From: Thermoactinomyces sp. DSM 45891 | GTDB taxonomy: Bacteria; Bacillota; Bacilli; Thermoactinomycetales; Thermoactinomycetaceae | Assembly (NCBI RefSeq): GCF_900119485.1 | Contig: NZ_FPJZ01000002.1 | Location: 131,697-195,696 of the forward strand | Length of the DNA stretch: 64,000 nt | Direction of reading: 5' to 3' | Shown here: one piece after another, positions 60,615-64,000 of the stretch | How positions within the stretch are numbered: the first letter of the stretch is position 1 | How the letters are laid out: every line of letters begins with the position of its first letter | Position numbers and translations under genes: made by a program | Notes under the pieces: model-generated | The model's input: only the letters and a program-made list of their open reading frames with translations | Told to the model about the DNA's origin: nothing | Database searches by the model: none

Positions 60615-61504
60615 CTGGCTCCCTCCTTCATCAAATTCGAAAAGGCTTCATCCAGATCACCTCTATGAATATCAAAATCTCTCACAGCTAGATTTTGTCT
60701 CACTAGATGAATCAAAATGGCATCCGTATCATCACCATAAATCTTTATGTGGTTTCCATCCCTCTCTATCTCAGTCACTCCAGGAATCGTTTGGAATACA
60801 CCAAGCTCAAGGGAAGCATCAGCGGATACAGATACATACTTCACCGTTAACCGATTCTTAATCTCTTCTGGTGTTCCGTCCGCAACAATTTTTCCATGGT
60901 TCATCATGATAATTCGGTCAGATAACCGATCTGCTTCCTCCAGATAGTGTGTGGTGAGGATAATGGTTTTCCCAGCATCTTTGAGTGAACGAATCGTCTC
61001 CCAAAACGCGGTTCTTGATGTAACGTCCATTCCCACTGTTGGTTCATCGAGAAAAAGAACAGAAGGATCCCCAGCCATCGCTAGCGCAAAGCCCAATCGT
61101 CTCTTTTGTCCTCCAGAAAGACTTGTCGCCATGATCCCAGCATCTTTCTCCAAACCTGATAACGTTAGTAAATTCTCATATGGGAGTGATTTATCATAAT
61201 AATTACGGAACAAGTGAATAAGTTCTGATACCTTCACCGCATCCATTACACTTACTTCCTGTAGCATAGCTCCAATTTCTTCTTTGACTTTTCTATCCGA
61301 CGGGGAACTCCCTAAGATTTGTACCGATCCAGATGTAGGTTTTTTTAGTCCTAGCATCATAGAAATAGTGGTTGTCTTCCCTGCTCCATTAGGCCCAAGA
61401 ATCGAGACAATCTCTCCTTTTCCAATGGTAAAACTAATATGATCAACTGCTTTTTTTGCAGAATATTGCTTGGTTACTTCGGATAATTGGATTGCTATTT
61501 CCAT
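60611..61504 (-). CDS. ABC transporter ATP-binding protein, YvfR-like
   Basis: 297 aa. Walker A GPNGAGKTT (about 36-44), signature SLSGGQKRR, Walker B VLFLDEPTVGMD and H-loop TTHYLEEADRL. The C-terminal 70 residues (YVSVSADASLELG and on) are the accessory domain of DrrA-like exporters. First gene of a four-gene operon with 4-base overlaps throughout. ATG at 61504 is preceded by AAGGTG; the ATG at 61519 would contain the SD. Confidence 0.93.
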   Translation of the reverse strand: MEIAIQLSEVTKQYSAKKAVDHISFTIGKGEIVSILGPNGAGKTTTISMMLGLKKPTSGSVQILGSSPSDRKVKEEIGAMLQEVSVMDAVKVSELIHLFRNYYDKSLPYENLLTLSGLEKDAGIMATSLSGGQKRRLGFALAMAGDPSVLFLDEPTVGMDVTSRTAFWETIRSLKDAGKTIILTTHYLEEADRLSDRIIMMNHGKIVADGTPEEIKNRLTVKYVSVSADASLELGVFQTIPGVTEIERDGNHIKIYGDDTDAILIHLVRQNLAVRDFDIHRGDLDEAFSNLMKEGAR

Positions 61505-61705
61505 ATTTTTCACCTTCATCTTCTAAAACTATCAAGCTCATAATCTATCCTAAAGGTTTCCCCTATTTATAATTAGTAATGAGTATCATACATTTAATAT
61601 TACATTTGTCATGTTTGATCTAATTTCGTATCGGGAACACTCTTAATCAGTTCCACATCATCTATCCTATACAAAATAAAGACTCTTATTGCAAAGGTGA
61701 TGAAT

Positions 61706-62272
61706 ATGATTATTACTTGTGATTCTTCAGTGAATATGGGATACATATATCTTCAAAAACCACATAACTATCTAAAGATTCGCAGGGAACGAGAAGGCGA
61801 TTTGATCTCTTATGCAAGCAATCGTGAATATCAAATTCCCTTCGTTCAAGATGAATTCATCTTAGACAAGCTACTCCAATTAAAGCAGTCTCCTAAAATC
61901 TATAGCCATGCCTATCGGGATGGAGAATTCTTTCATGAGTATCAAAGCGATCTGGATTCAGAAGGATATGTAAAAGGGATTGAGATTTCATTACGGAAAG
62001 AGTCTTTCCTTACCCTATTACAAAAAAATTCCTTTCGATGCTATTCGTTTAGTTGGAACGATAATGCAATGAGATTGTTCACCTTCGAAGAGGAAGACGT
62101 CGTATTTAATTCTCGAAACATTCTTTACCCATTGCATTGGAACTGTGACTCCTTTCTCATTATAGATATTGATCCTATTAGCAAGATGGGGTGTATTCGA
62201 GGGCTTCTGACATCTAATGAAGACCGGTATCCCTCTCTCTACCTCCTGCAACCTCTATTTTTTCTAACATAA
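61706..62272 (+). CDS. Hypothetical protein, 188 aa
   Basis: I do not recognise a family. Soluble, mixed alpha/beta, rich in Tyr, Phe and Ser, no signal peptide. AAAGG lies 8 bases before the ATG at 61706; a GTG at 61697 and an ATG at 61700 are too close to the SD. Features seen: a Tyr-rich N-terminal strand region (NMGYIYLQKP), a charged helix near 20-30, and a WNCDSFLIIDIDPISKMGC strand-turn near 150-168. Single gene between divergent and convergent neighbours, with its own terminator. Confidence 0.72.
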   Translation: MIITCDSSVNMGYIYLQKPHNYLKIRREREGDLISYASNREYQIPFVQDEFILDKLLQLKQSPKIYSHAYRDGEFFHEYQSDLDSEGYVKGIEISLRKESFLTLLQKNSFRCYSFSWNDNAMRLFTFEEEDVVFNSRNILYPLHWNCDSFLIIDIDPISKMGCIRGLLTSNEDRYPSLYLLQPLFFLT

Positions 62273-62305
62273 AAACCAGATGATTAGTGACTTCATCTGG
62301 TTTTT
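62271..62305. terminator. Bidirectional terminator
   Basis: Perfect 13-bp stem AAAAACCAGATGA/TCATCTGGTTTTT (62271-62283 with 62293-62305). Serves the 188-aa gene and the convergent permease gene. Confidence 0.92.
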
Positions 62306-62323
62306 ATCTCTTACTCAAGCCCT

Positions 62324-63652
62324 TTATGTTTGTTTCCCTTTTACCATATAGGATGCGATAAATAAGAAAGCGACCACACCCAAGGCCAAGAGAGACTTAG
62401 CCAGGTTATCAGGGGTAAATAAAATAATAGCTAAGATGACAGTAAATGCAATAACAGTGGCTCCTGAAATATACGGGAATCCTTTTAATAAAAAGCGACC
62501 TGGTTTATGGTAGTCCTTATCGGTTAGGCGAAGCTTCAATTGCGCCGCACAAATCATAATCCACATAGTCAGTACCGTTATCGCCGGAATCCCCATTAAG
62601 ATAGAAAAGACACTTTTGGGTGCGAAGTATGCAACAGCCGCGCCACCAAATAAGAAGATCGCACTAACCAGAATTCCTAAAACTGGAACCTGACTCTTTG
62701 ATAATCGTGTAAATACCTTCGGTGCTTCTCCATCTCCAGCTAACGAGAACAACATCCGCGAAGTCGCATAAACTCCAGAATTCGCTGCCGAGATAACGGC
62801 AACTAGCATGACAAAGTTCATCACATCAGCTGCTGAGGAAAGTCCGATGTTTTGTAGTACATTTACAAACGGGCTTCCTTGACTACCGATTTGATTCCAT
62901 GGTACTAAACCGACAATCACAAGAATGGGAAGAATATAAAAGAGCGACACGCGCACTACCACACCACGTAACACTTTTGGTAATACTTTGTGTGCATCCT
63001 TGGTTTCACGGAGTGTAAGGCCTAATAACTCTGCACCGCCAAAGGAAAAAATAACCACCGTCACTGCAGTAGCGAGTCCTCCAAGTCCTGTCGGGAAAAA
63101 TCCACCGTGCTGAGTATAATTAGAAAGTCCAACCTCTTGATTTGAAAATAAAAGATATGCTCCCAATCCTACAAATAACAAAATGGTAACAACTTTAATA
63201 ATGGAAAGCCAAAATTCTATTTCTCCAAAGAGCTTCACGCTCGCTAAATTCAAAATTAAGATAAACAAAGCACAAAGTGTGCTTAAAAACCAAATGGGTG
63301 TCTGAGGAAACCATACATGTAGAAATGTCCCTGCTGCTACTACTTCTGCAGCTAAAACAAGCACCCAGTTAAAGTAGTACAACCATCCAGTCACAAAGGA
63401 GACTTTTCCTCCAAATGCCCGATGGATCATTCCTTTTACATCGAGATCGGGATAGGCACTTCCCATTTCAGCCAATGCCCCCATCACAACGTATAACAAA
63501 AGTCCTGCTAAGAGATATACAAATACAATCCCAGGACCTGCTAGGTTAATCGTATCTGCACTCCCCATAAAAATACCTGCCCCGATCGTACCGCCAATTG
63601 CCATCATTCGCAACTGACGCGCCGATAAGGAACGCGCTAAACCTTGACTCAT
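62324..63652 (-). CDS. Amino-acid permease, APC superfamily
   Basis: 442 aa with 12 predicted helices. ARQLRMMAIGGTIGAGIFMGSADTI in its parts is the TM1 substrate and sodium/proton site of amino-acid permeases of the AAT group; GGAELLGLTLRETKDAHKVLPK in its parts is the TM6 region. The specific amino acid cannot be told. No T-box or other leader is seen in the 100 bases upstream. Monocistronic. Confidence 0.9.
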   Translation of the reverse strand: MSQGLARSLSARQLRMMAIGGTIGAGIFMGSADTINLAGPGIVFVYLLAGLLLYVVMGALAEMGSAYPDLDVKGMIHRAFGGKVSFVTGWLYYFNWVLVLAAEVVAAGTFLHVWFPQTPIWFLSTLCALFILILNLASVKLFGEIEFWLSIIKVVTILLFVGLGAYLLFSNQEVGLSNYTQHGGFFPTGLGGLATAVTVVIFSFGGAELLGLTLRETKDAHKVLPKVLRGVVVRVSLFYILPILVIVGLVPWNQIGSQGSPFVNVLQNIGLSSAADVMNFVMLVAVISAANSGVYATSRMLFSLAGDGEAPKVFTRLSKSQVPVLGILVSAIFLFGGAAVAYFAPKSVFSILMGIPAITVLTMWIMICAAQLKLRLTDKDYHKPGRFLLKGFPYISGATVIAFTVILAIILFTPDNLAKSLLALGVVAFLFIASYMVKGKQT

Positions 63653-63754
63653 CTCTGCTCAACTCCTCTACGATTGCATAACAGCATACCATGATCAATC
63701 ATTTTTTTCTAGAGGTAAGTATTTCTTTTTTAAATTGTTTTATATATATATAAC

Positions 63755-63797
63755 TAAAAAAACACACCAAGGATCATAAATGATTCTCAGTGTGCTC
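63755..63797 (-). terminator. Terminator of the aldehyde dehydrogenase gene
   Basis: ACAC...GAATCAT-TT-ATGATCC...GTGT hairpin on the minus strand (one mismatch) followed by GT7. Confidence 0.75.
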
Positions 63798-63834
63798 ATC
63801 ATATGAATCTCCACTTTGGAAAGCCTTTCAAACC

Positions 63835-64000
63835 TTAAAAAAAGCCCCTTGGATTTTGATCGTATGATACGAGCATGTTTTTCGTCTGGCGATAATGTTC
63901 GAGCATCATCTTATGGCTCTCTCGGCCAATACCAGACTGTTTGTAACCACCGAATGCAGCATGGGCAGGGTATAGATGGTAGCAGTTTACCCAGACTCGC
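63835..64000 (-). CDS. Aldehyde dehydrogenase, C-terminal fragment at the window edge
   Basis: 55 residues plus stop, cut by the right edge. The end [20 protein letters not shown] then [20 protein letters not shown] is the typical C-terminus of NAD-dependent aldehyde dehydrogenases, containing the WVN and FGGYKxSGIGRE motifs. The nucleophile Cys and NAD site lie outside the window. Likely oxidises acetaldehyde or related aldehydes; the paralogue cannot be told. Confidence 0.9.
   Translation of the reverse strand, partial: RVWVNCYHLYPAHAAFGGYKQSGIGRESHKMMLEHYRQTKNMLVSYDQNPRGFF

Noticed and set aside
62324..63754. T-box or other amino-acid leader for the permease
   Set aside because: No T-box sequence, specifier hairpin or antiterminator in the 100 bases upstream.
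1..64000. CRISPR array
   Set aside because: No series of regularly spaced direct repeats was seen; the only tandem direct repeat is the coding 78-bp pair.

Overview
The window (about 40 percent GC) comes from a low-GC, Gram-positive, probably endospore-forming member of the Bacillales. The evidence is a FadN-type beta-oxidation enzyme under a FadR-like box, a FabI gene under a perfect FapR operator, HPr with both His15 and Ser46, a DesK/DesR-type two-component system, Fur boxes, lipoteichoic acid (LTA) genes, a small coat-like protein and frequent TTG starts behind strong Shine-Dalgarno (SD) sites. Thermoactinomycetaceae is my guess at family level; it is an impression, not a demonstrated placement.

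Layout. 0-12 kb is mostly housekeeping: fadN, a PIG-L-type deacetylase, a bioC-like methyltransferase, an M32 carboxypeptidase, ptsHI, speD with a long structured leader, fabI and ispH, plus a 59-aa gene. 12-20 kb is accessory: a coat-like CESS-repeat protein, a 37-aa membrane peptide, a methyltransferase, an HTH-TPR regulator, two DUF4397 paralogues, a three-gene operon (helical protein, SecB-like chaperone, PD-(D/E)XK nuclease-like protein) behind a perfect dyad, and a secreted lipase. 20-27 kb is a GtcA/CsbB/YfhO-type glycosylation operon with two YfhO copies, one carrying an exact 78-bp tandem duplication. 27-36 kb has an M50 protease, a DUF420/CtaM protein, an FMN glutamate synthase-like protein, a secreted sphingomyelinase and an ECF sigma/anti-sigma/ABC operon.

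36-46 kb holds a metallopeptidase, a group IIC intron inserted just behind a terminator, two tandem papain-like secreted proteases, a nuclease lipoprotein, a YugP-like peptidase, an MFS exporter, DctA and tRNA-Ala(GGC). 46-54 kb has an orphan DGQHR protein, a small secreted protein, and two LTA synthase-like genes flanking dgkB. 54-64 kb has a Fur-boxed haem-uptake operon with an ankyrin gene and an IsdG-type oxygenase, a YvfRSTU-like ABC/two-component operon, an unknown gene, an amino-acid permease and the end of an aldehyde dehydrogenase.

Two themes recur. One is the cell envelope: LtaS-like polymerases make LTA and release diacylglycerol, DgkB recycles it, and the CsbB/GtcA/YfhO cassette can decorate the polymer. 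The other is tandem duplication: yfhO, papain protease, ltaS and DUF4397 genes all occur as adjacent or near-adjacent pairs. The best candidate for an undescribed system is the SecB-like/nuclease-like operon at 16868-18702; the speD leader RNA is second.
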